From positions 36,356,375 to 36,420,374 of the forward strand of contig JAFMSR010000018.1 of the NCBI GenBank assembly GCA_022818135.1: a DNA stretch of 64,000 bases. Reading direction: 5' to 3'. Each line of letters begins with the position of its first letter. Positions within the stretch are counted from its first letter, which is position 1. Source of the stretch: Saxidomus purpurata (lineage: Eukaryota; Mollusca; Bivalvia; Venerida; Veneridae). This document shows positions 38,001 through 50,000 of this stretch, piece after piece. The notes beneath the pieces are model-generated. The model did no database searches and had not been told where the DNA came from. It saw nothing but the letters and a program-made list of their open reading frames with translations. Made by a program: the position numbers and the translations under genes.

Positions 38001-41000
38001 AAACTCAACTTTTATTACCTAGATTTTTAATATCCGGTGCTGTGTTGATGTGCTCTATTATATTAATGTTGGCGCGCCACAAAACATCAACTCAACTTGA
38101 TCAAGCTTCAAGTGAAAGTACAAGTATGTTATATATAATGTGAAAGAAAGATACTGCCTGTCCCACATATTTCAAAATGCCTTGGGTTGGGGGATGGGTT
38201 AGGTGGTATGCCCAAAGTTGGAATTGCTAGAAATAGTAACAATTATACAAACACATCATTTTTAAAGATTATAATGACGACAGAAAGTGATGAAATTCTG
38301 GTAAACTTTCATACCGATTGTCTTGCATGCAGACAATGGAGAAAGAGTTTTCATCTTTGTCCTGTTGCCACTGTTTGTGACCGGTTGAAATCTTGGTTTT
38401 GGAATTGGGTCTACATAACGTGAGGACAAATCTAGTAATTATAGCCGAAAACAATATTCAGGAATAAATAAATACAATGTCCTAGGAAAAAAACTATAAT
38501 TGCTTCAACAGATAGCTGATTGTACCTCCGAAACTTCCCCTCCCTACAACCACGTGCTTACTTCGCAAGAAAATTTCATCTTGATATATCACAATAAAAA
38601 TGGTGCTTAAATAATCTTTAATTATCTCAAGTATAATTTTCATTTCGAAATAATTATACCAAAATTAAATATAATTGGTTCAGAGAGTGTGTCTTCCCGT
38701 GATTCCCCGCGAGCAGGAAATTCTTCTCCACAAAAATTACAAAGAGGGAGGAGGTAGTTCTTTAAACGAGTAGTAATTGTGGAAAATTATCAGAATTACA
38801 TAGAATTACTAGTAATCCACGTCCGGACATACCGGACTGGTCCGGTAAGCCCGGGAGATAACTTTTAGAGATGCGTTCTAATAATCGTAGCTGGAGAGAG
38901 ACCACGGGCTCACGTGAAAAAATTAACGGTGCATTAAAATGCTATATAAGTATCCGCATGCATTAAACACGGCTATTGACTTTGGATCTAGAAAATCATT
39001 GCGCAAGCTGCTAACAATTCAGTTTGGTTCTTTTTTCATTTCTGACGAAAAGCTTAACAGAAAAAAAGAAAATGGAACGGAACGTCACTACTTTAGCAAA
39101 TGACGGCGACATTCATTTAAGCCAGTCCCCTTACCCCATCCACTTTCATATCTGTTTTAAGTATCTTCTGGCAGTTTTCTTCTTTACTTTAAAAGGCAAA
39201 ATATATATGAAGTCAGTTCACATGTAGACATGCCACAGTGACACACCGTATCTTCCTGCATCCGCTGGTCACATGTGCCAGTTATTGTCAAATTATAAAT
39301 GGCACCATGGCCAAACCAGAGTCCGACTCACGAACTCATATCAAAAAAAGATTTTTAACTTACAGACTCGATGTTTCATTCAAACAGGCAAAGGAGTTGC
39401 CACACCAGAGTTTTCTTGCGTGCCAGTAAGATTGCGTGACCAACACTCGCTTCCCTCACTAAACGTATCCTAATTATTGATATTGCATCTTTAATGAAAT
39501 AGTCGCAAGGCCTTAAGTAGCGTTTAGAACAGAAATTTGTAAGGTCGCGTGAGTTTTAGCGGCAAAAACAGGATATAAACAGGACATCGCTGTGCTGATT
39601 AAGCCCTGTGTTTATGGTAATAATATGATTTATTTGAGTTACTGTCATGTCAAATTTTCTTCGTGAGCGAGTTCGGTTTTCTAGGAAAATTCTTAAATCG
39701 AGTGATAGATGCTGTTTTATTGAAGACAAATATTATTGCTTGCATTGCTTCGACTGTTTTCCATTGATGATTTTCGTTTTATTTAAAGACGTTTTGTATA
39801 AAGTGTTTTCAGATGGCCACTTTTTATGATGAACATGTGGATTATTTTTAGTCAAACTCGGACTTGATACTCATGTAGTGGTCACAAAAGAAAATCGTAA
39901 TTCCAGTTCCCCAGAAGGCAAAATTTAAGGAGATCTTTTCTTAATTATTGTATTCAAACTTTGTGATTAAAAACCTGTTTTAATTGTTGTGTTCGCCACT
40001 GTTCTTTCTTTTCAATTTTTATGCGCCAAAATTATTAATTCAATGAATTTTTACCAGAAGCGATATTTCTACTTCATTTAAAAACTCTATTTAAGTTATT
40101 CGCTACCCGCACTTCTATTTATATTGGCACAATTAAATTTACACAAGTCGGTTGTGTGACAAAAAGATTTAATGTTGAACATAAAAGTTGCAACAGATCT
40201 ATTTGCCATTTGGGTTTTACGGATACCCTCCAGCACAGTCTTTGTGTTGTTTCATATGTCTGTTGACTTTGACAGGTCTTAAAGCAAACTATATACGTAC
40301 GTTTTCAGTTTCAAAATAAATAAACTAGGTAAACATATAGCATAAAATGCAGAAATGAGTTTTAATAATCTTTAACCTTCACAATTCCATCTTAAGTATA
40401 GGGTTTCGCGTATTTCTCGTCAAATCTTTACGTTTACAGTGAATGGGTATTTTGTAACAGTGCATTACAGTGCTTTTTGTTCTTAAAATAAAAGGTAAAT
40501 TAAACTGTTTCCACAAATAAAAGATAATTATATAATTTTGAAGTAAACTGGTCATCTTGTTTATGCGTTAAATTATATATACCCTGGATGCAAATGTTCG
40601 AGGCTACGTGCCAGCCACACCATGATGATAGTTGAGAAGAAGTTGTTGACAGAGGAGCATGTTGGTGTAAATATCTGTTTGCGAAAATGCGAATTGTGAA
40701 CAAAATAATATCACGCTTAAAGCTTTTTGGTGAAAACAAAAAAAAAACAAATACCCTGAAAAAAAATATCGTCGGAGCATACGAAGTTCTCGGCTTTGAC
40801 GAAAACACGTTCTTTTCCCGTAATAACTTCATTAATTAGACAAATATTCACCTCTGTATGCACGAAAGCGAACACTACATGAGAATTAATCAGACACGAA
40901 GACTAAATAATAAGCTTTGTTCTGAAAGTCAGGGGTCCCGAGCTCGTATGGCGCCGACCTAATGCAAAACTTTCCCGCACGAAATTACGAACACGGTATA

Positions 41001-44000
41001 GAAATAGTTCTATTCATTGTACGCCGCCGTGTTCTGTAGCTCGCCTAGCGACAAAACGGAAATTGAGACGTCGGCAACGTTAACTTGGAATGAGAAACTT
41101 TTTCTCATCATAGATTTTTGAATAGACATGAGATCTTCGACAGGGAACGAGCACCGAGAAACCGGATTTTAATTTGTTGTAAGAATAATTCTAATACTAC
41201 TTTTTATGTTTGCTCTTGCAGACAACCGGCTTTTTATAAAAACTGTATTTTTCGGATTGTGATTCTCCATAGCAGATTCAGTACTTTTGATACTCGGAAA
41301 CCAAATTACGAGAATCAACACGTAAATTGTCAGTTCTAAGTCCTAGTATCAAAGCGGTAATTTAAATGGATTTAAAGAGGTGTTGAGCTGTGTATTTCGG
41401 GCCTTCCAGGGGACAAAGCTTTTCAGTGGGCGGTCTACCTTTTCAAAAGTTTTATTTGCTAATTGATATCAAAACTGACGTCTTGGGTAAACCGCAGATT
41501 TGTCATTAACCGTAAATAAAAGACATCGTTTATAAGCTGGAGTTAGCAAATTATTATTGTTATTTTATAGCAAAATTAGAAAAATGACAGCGCGAAATAA
41601 CTTTCTAACAAAATATTCGTATCTTAACCGCCGCTTAAATAAGTTATTAAAAATTGTTATAACGTATAAAAATTTCGATTCATTGAACTAATTACTTTAA
41701 ACTTTTCATGAATGATTTTAATATTTTCCTATTATTTTCTCATGTACCACCGACGTCCAAAATATGTCCTTAGGGTCTGTGTGTATAATTTGTAAATTAA
41801 CTTTAGTCAATAAAATATTATAAACTATTATTCGCGGCAGGATTTATTTGAAAAGTCAATAAAAGGGCGAATGTCATGTGTGGTCTACAAAACTATATTA
41901 AACTTTTTGACATTTGTTCGATTCATGTGTGATGCTTTCCTATCAGTTTTTGAAATAGAAATTGTATAGGTTAAAAGGCAGCTAAATATTTACAAATATA
42001 ATAATTTATTTTAACTTAGATACAAAAAAAATAGCGAAAGTATTTTTTTACAGAAACAAGATTTGTGCAATTTTATAATTGTAGAATATAAACTGAAACA
42101 AACAAAAAACACTTTTAGAATTACTTTCCATCTATAGGAGAAACATATTGCAAGCTTATCAAAATAATTTATTGAATACCATTATGAAACAACGTGTGTT
42201 CCGGGTTTTTTGTGTTTTTTTTTTGGTGAAAAAGTGCACATAATGTTATCATAAAAAGTGAATATACTTGATACCATTTTATTATATCAAACGCTGGGGG
42301 TGTTTTAATATTCTTGACTTCTGTGAGGAAATATTTATTTAAAACGTCACAAACTTTTCAAAAATCCAACATGTGTCATCAATGCATGTGGTCCACAAGC
42401 AGACACGATTATCCAATGAAAGACCTCGGGAATCTTTTAACGAATGGCAAGTGTCCTCGAGACACTGAGAGCGACAGATGGCGACGACACGAAACAAGCT
42501 AGTTAAATCTGCGCAACTTGCATCACGAGCACATCGCGCAATTTTCAGCGACTTACGTTTTGTTTTGTTTCACACAGTTCCTTAAAATTCTATTCAGTTT
42601 TTGACAGGCTTTGATAACAGTCGGCGGGGCAATGAATATTTGGCATTGAATTAAGAGAGATTATAACTGGAGATGTACTAAGACAGACTCTAAAAGTGAT
42701 TTTCTTGTTTGTTTAAATACTTTACTTAAGTCAAAATTTTATACAACGGAAAACACAAAATCTTCCGAACAAAATTAGATATACACTGAGAAAACTAAAA
42801 TAGATAAAAAATTTTGTCATATATTTTGTTAGTTGTTGCAGTTGCAACTGGTGCTTGTGTAGAAATGACCGCAGATTGAGAACTTACACATTCAGTTATA
42901 ACGCTGAAACGTATTTTGCTGCGAGCACGAGATAGCACGTGCCCAGAGTTATTAATGCAATAGATACATAAACATTGGAGAACTAATCACTTAAGTAATT
43001 AACAACATGTACAGTTAATCAGGCAACCTGGGCATATGTCAGACGTCAAACGCTAGTACAAATAATCAAGGAAATTGCACGAAATCTCGAGGCAATATAT
43101 TCGTATTCATGATATCTACTGCGATAGGAAAATATACATCTTGTAGCAAATTAATGATGCTAAAAATTAATGATCAAGAAAATCACAAATATTGTTGTAA
43201 TGCTTCGGCACAACATGCAATAAATTTCATATCGATTGATTCGGTATTTGATTTAGCATGAAATGAATTTTACATCGCTTGATTTGTATGTGCTGCGCAA
43301 TGTGCACGAATAACAGTATTTTCCATACAGTAAGGACAAAAATATAAATAATTTGTAGAATTTCTGAAATTAGGATCACCAATAACGTTCAATGTTATGT
43401 TATCAGTTTAAGTCCTGTTGTCTATCTATTTAAAAATGATGTCTCAGTTTCAGAAAGTTTGACATCTGTTCCAGAAATAGTCGGCTTGCTCTTTTGTGTA
43501 TATTTTTGTAAGCGAATGAGAGTTTGTTTTTTTCTAAGTTGAACAAAAAACGATAAATGAAGGTTGATTGCAACATATTGCATCATATAGCATATGACAT
43601 TTGATAAAAAAAAAAACCCGATATGAAACATCTTTGTAAGTAAGGATAGATAGATTTTTCAATTTAAGTGAACTATCACCTTGTACTCACCGCTGCAGTT
43701 AATACAATGTTGCTTCAACTCTTTGACATATATGACATATATAGATAAAAAAAACAGCCGCATTTTAAGTACATTTTCACGTATGTATTTGATCAGACCG
43801 TCTGCGTGAAGAATACCTGTTGCATAATATTTTATTAAAATATTCAAAGTCACCAAATCAGTCAAATGTAAAGCTTTTGTTTCAGTTTTAAAGACGGCTA
43901 GCTTGGATAAATCTGCAGTTAACACAATATGCTTTATAAAATGCATGTGTGTATGTTGTACATATCTTAAAATGAAGTTGGCAATACCATAAAAGAAAGT

Positions 44001-47000
44001 CCGGTTAAAAAGATATATTCCAAATGAAAAGAAGTTTCTCCCATTTACAAAACATATTAACTTACCAAATTTATGTTTGTAAGATGTGGCATATAAGTAA
44101 ATGTATGGGATCTATTTTTGGATTTTTTTTAATTCAAACTTAAAATAATATGCTATATAATGTTAATTCTTTAAAAGCATATAACATATAAGTTTTGATA
44201 AGTTTTGATCTCAACTTTAGAATATGCATGAGAAGCGACGAGAGAAAACCAGAAACTGACTTTTTAGTTAGATCTATTTGCATTTCAAGTGAATGAATTT
44301 AATGAAAAAGCATGAAATTTTCACGGTGTTATTTCGACAAAACTAGATTCCATCCGTCACTTCTATCAAAGATGTATAACAACCTGACAAAAATTTTCTG
44401 AAAAATATAATGCATGTTGCCATCGCATATTCCAGATATTTTAACTTGCACACAAAGCATAGAGGAAAACTTTCGAACAGCAACTGTGTTAATTACCTAT
44501 TGAAATCGGTGACTGAGAAATGTCATCAATGGGTTTATTTCGTATCATATTATTGTATCGATGAACATTCACGTCGTTAAATTGCAGTCGATATAAGATA
44601 CATGAACCTCTAGTACAATATTCAGCGACAGTGCAACTGTTCCCGCATCATCAAGCATCTAGATCTTATCTCACTAAAGTATGTTTTATGTATTTTAAAA
44701 TCAATTGCCCGTTTTTGCATACAATGTGTAACTTGGGGTCTACAGAAAAAAATATTGGAAGTATGCATTAGCCTGAAAGTACATTTTCTGCAAGAAATGT
44801 GAATTAAATTTCAAATGTTATAAGATTTGAACAGAAAAATAGATATGGGATGTGACACGAGAAAACCAGCCTTAATGAAAAAATCATCATTTTATATTTA
44901 TACATTTTTAGAATTTACAATTATTTTATCAAATATATTTACGGAAAAAGTGTTGAATATCTGTAGATTTTGCAACAATCGTCTGTTTCTGGGGCAGTAC
45001 GAGACCGATAGACACTAAATACAGTGCAGAACTCATATTTCTTAAACTGGTAAAAAAAAATCAGAAAAAATGATCTTATTCAGCATAATTTAATTCGCAT
45101 ACAAAAATTAATTCAATATCAAATCAAGCGTAAGAATCTGTGTCGCTGTATAGAGAACAGACGTAGATCTAGTTGTTTCAAGTATGTTTCTTTATTCTTA
45201 AAACGAAACTTAGATTTCAATCAGTAATAAATGTCACAATACTAAGCCTGTAAAGAAAGAAATCTCAATAAACTTTTACATGCAGCATGTCTATAACGTT
45301 TATAGTTGAACATTTATACATTTTCCTGGGAGTAAAAACCATAAAAATAAAAAAGTGTCCTGTTCATGCAGAGTAACAGGAATCCTTCTTTCTGATGCAG
45401 ACCCTTTGGAGACTGGAGACTTTAATTAGTCTTCATATATAATACATATACTTGTACTTTGATCATAGTGTAGGACCCCCAAATTTGAAAATGGTCACAA
45501 AGGTGAAAATGGTCATACTAACCCTAACCCTAACCCTAACTCATATGTGAAATAAGTTTCCCCATGTGTAAACAGTTTCGACAAATGTGAAAAAGAGTTG
45601 TGGATAATGTCAGAGTGACCAGTTTCACGTTTGTGATCATTTTCACATTTGAAGGTCCTATAATCATAGTCTACACTGTTAGCTATCAATCTTGTGAACG
45701 CTTCGAAAAGGTATTTATAAAGTCACTTCAAAGTATTTGGATTTTTTTTTCAAGGTTTCAGATATGTAACCGTTTCAATCAGTATACACAGGGTATTATA
45801 TGATAGTATTCACTGATCTTTTATCCTATTGCTTTAGTCCGCTCACTTTGTAAGAGAGTTGTATATTACATCTAAATGTTTGATATTCAACAATGTCTGT
45901 ATCCAGTTCCGTTCTATTCTGCCTCCGTTCTGGACGACATCTTTTCTTTTCTGGTTTAAAAGATTGAGATAAGTTCAGTAAACTGATCGGTAAGGTAGTT
46001 CGGTCACCGTCAAACATGTCTTCTATCCCACAATGTAGTCAATCAGCCAATCGTAAGCATCTCTTGTAAAATAACAAGTGTTCAGATTCTCTTTTAATCA
46101 TTTAAAATCTTGTGACGGTTAAATCCGTAAAAAACATCTTCCCTAGCGCATCTGTACAAACACACGGGATTCTCGTGCAGTAAAGATGAAAGCTGATAAT
46201 GGCGGTTCACAATGTGAGCCAATCTGCTATGCTTCAGTAGGGCAAGGGCAGATTATAGTAAGCCTAACGATTTTATTAAGTCTAAATCGAAAGTAATTGA
46301 GATCCGAATATGCTTTTCAAACGTCGGAAATGAAGCATAGAAACATTGGGCATCGAGGCTGAAATTTCTGCTCCAACACTGCAACCGTAATCCCTTCAGC
46401 CTGTATGGGTTTGAAATAATTGGGATACTATTGGCAATCAATTTTACTGTTGACTCAGGGACAGATCTGGGGAATCCTCACAAGATCGTAGGAGCCAATT
46501 CACTGACAAAACGATCTGTATTCTAACAGATTAACAGCAACATTTCAAATGTTTTGTTTTATTGCACTTGCATTTTATTGTGCGCTTGAATATGTTTTTT
46601 TTTTAATTTCATCAATAGTGAAACTGTTGTCTTGGTAGAAAAGTCAAGTTTTCTGTGTGGGGTGGGAGGGGGAACGGGGGCTTCCTGTCTATTTCAACAA
46701 CTGATTACACATGTTAGCGTTGGTAGGGCTATAAAGAGGTTGGAGTGAGGAAGTTCAAAGAGGAATTTTCGGGTAGCCGGGCAGATAAGTGAAGAATCCG
46801 TAGTTTACATTGTACTTTTAAGCGCTCAAACGGAGACTCGTGCCTGTGTTACCGGGGTGATAGACCATGGGCGCTGCCCTCGGTGATAACTAATGGGCTC
46901 TAGAACGTGTCTCTTTCGTAAACGCATTGTGTAAATAAAAGCGCATGTCCAACATTAAAATAAAATGTCAACATCCAGCGAACTTGTGTTTTTCTAGTGT

Positions 47001-50000
47001 ACCCGTTTTAGCCTGGCTAGGTGGAGCTGACGTCATGTATATTAGCCGAATTTGTTGGATCTTATTCAAAGTATCATCACTTATTGCTCGTCTGATTTGC
47101 ATCAGTGGTAAAGTCCATAATACTGGGTCCATTTTTATTTTCTTATAAATTTATAGCTTGCTATTTTACGATTCAGGCCAGTTTTGAAGACCTAGGTTAA
47201 GCCAGAGCCTCGTTTTTAGCGTTTATTTAGTTTGGGTATTCTTTGTATTAACACTTATTATACTGACATTGTACCAATTGACCCATTAAGTAATCTACAT
47301 ATTTGTAAATTAACCATTCAGTTACTTCATCGACTAACAGTTGAAACTGGCCTATTAAAATTCGACCCAAATACATCATTATACAAAACATCAAGTATAA
47401 ATTATTCAAGAATATCAACGAAAGTCATCCACGTTTTTTTGTCAATATATTCTTTTTATCTTCGGAGCCCGGATCAATGCGACAGCCAATAATTAGATAG
47501 CTCATTGTTCGGCCCTTTTGAAGTCTCATCTTTTATCATTTGATTTAATAATTTCTGGTAACTTGAGTTACTGTAAAAGATGTAATCGGGTTGTCGTCTG
47601 ATTGTGAAATACGAACCAGAACAAACGTTGCTCTCAGTTTTACAAAAAATGCGCAAATAAGGAAAAATGACTAAGCGGTGAGCGCTGAGCTATCACTGGA
47701 AGTGTAATACAGTCCGCTCCAAAAGTTTATTTACACTTTTTTCCTGGAGATTATGTTTACGAACTGTACAATGTATTTTAATATGAAAATCCGGATCGAT
47801 GGAAATGGACCGCAGTCAGATACCATAACTTCTTACACAAGCTGATCAGTTTTGTTACCAATTGCAACTCGTCTTTTCATTTCAAAAATTAAAAGTTGAA
47901 TGCACAAGGAACATTTTAATTAATATGATTAGCAGCCGATAAGTCAATAAAGCAATCGATTAAAATGATACTTTTATTATCAAGTGCATTCAGTTCATGC
48001 ATCAATTTAAAAGAAACGGACTATAGGCATTTTACATAATTTCTATGCCTCGATCATTTTATTTGTTTGGAACTGATAAATCATTTGAAAGATAAGTTCG
48101 TCAGAAATAATATATGTCAGTCATTTTGTTTGTTCTTGAAATGTAAATTTTATAAAAAGTCACGACTAACAAAATTTGTGCTATGTTTTTATATAAAAAC
48201 AGAGAAATAAATATAATTTATAGACGTGAATTTTGTATCATGAATTAGATATGGCCTATTATCTAATCTTTAATGTTATTCATATCGTCCAAATAACGAA
48301 AACAAATTACTCGTGGAATTTGAAATGCCTAATTTCTTATTGGGTGGTATGCCTGTTACAGATAGAGTCGGGCAAAAACGTGGAACGAGTTCCGTAGAAG
48401 CATGTGTTTTAGGTTGTAGAAGAACATTTATTTAACGTATTATGTATATAAAAAATGTTGGGAGGAAAGACACATATTCTACGTTTGTAAAGCAGCGAAT
48501 ACATTAATCAAAATTTTTGAGCGGTTAACGTGGCGACATGCTGGTTACTCGAGATCTGGACTGTGTCTATACAGTATACTACGAGGTGCAAACAGAGAAA
48601 TACAAATTCTTTTGTAATAATATATTTTCTAGGAAGAGAACAATTTGTATAATGCATTTATGAACATAGCTACTTCGGCTTCAAAATTTTTATTTAAGAA
48701 ATATTAAATTTAAATTGGATATGATTATGAAAGTAACAAGTTTCACACGAGACGTACTAACTCAATTTTAAAATCAGTTTGTATTTTAGTCCCTGTATTG
48801 TAATGGTGGGCGTTCATTTTTTCGGAACACTTCTTTCATTTTCGGCGTATAAAACCAGGACAAACGTATCTTGACACGTCTGCTTGCGTTATTAACATAC
48901 GTATTTACAATTTCCTTACAAACACGGAACATGTATGTAAACATCGACAGTTGTTTTGTCTGTAATTTCTGATCTGGGGTTAGATTAGCCGCACTGAGGT
49001 ACCATTTAACAAGTGTTTTTCCTGATCGTATTATATCACTTCATGATTTGAGTACATGTTTTGGTGATTTAAGTTCATGTTTTCGTGGTAGGAGAACCGT
49101 ACTGGAAAACGGATTGATCGTTAAATACATAATGTATTTCATCGTTGACAGTGAATACAAACTTTTAACACAAATATCAGTTACATTTATTCTATTAAGA
49201 TGTAGTGACCACAATGTTACATATGTTCCTGAATGACGTAACATTTTTAATCAATCCAGAATGTTCTATATGCACGTAACGTTCTATATTTCTTGAGCTG
49301 TATATTTACAATGCAATAATAACTACTCCAGTCCCAATCAGGGATAAAGAAAGTACACTTCAGTGTCATATTTTTTGTAAGATGTACACAAGAAAATCGC
49401 GTGCGCCAAATATATTGTTTACACAAATTCGTGATGTTTTTCTTATATGGTTCCGAATGACCGAATACTACTTGTTACAAATATTTTTATTACATTTTAA
49501 ATGTTTTGATGTGTAAAAATTAAGCATCATCACTCACTATTCAAAATTATACATGTATTTTTCAGAATGGCGGCCGACTTCACGGACCGATGCAAGGTGT
49601 GCCAATGGTAGCGTCAAGCCCTGTACGGCATGAAAGCCCAATGCAGGCCAACGCAGTGGAGGTCCAAGCCTATCAGCCCCCATGGAAGGCACTGAGCGAT
49701 TTTGCAATGCAGAGCGATCTTGACCATCAGCCACCTTTCCAACAACTGGTGAGCGCCTTTTGTGACGTCACTGAAGAAGACGATGATGACATGATCGTCT
49801 GCTATGACGATTCTCGATAAAAAACAATCAAAAACGTTAACAACTAAGCCCGCACAATTTACACGGTAAACTTGATATCAGTTTCACAGGGACTTGTAGA
49901 GAAGCATTGTCCAAAGTATGAATAGTCATTGGATTAAAGATTCGACTTGTATTTATTTCAACTACATTTAAATGTCACATTCCTTGAATTTTTACAGAAG

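Noticed and set aside
45519..45540. True chromosome end
   Set aside because: Fewer than four TAACCC units, in the middle of an intron and bounded by a MITE with target duplication.
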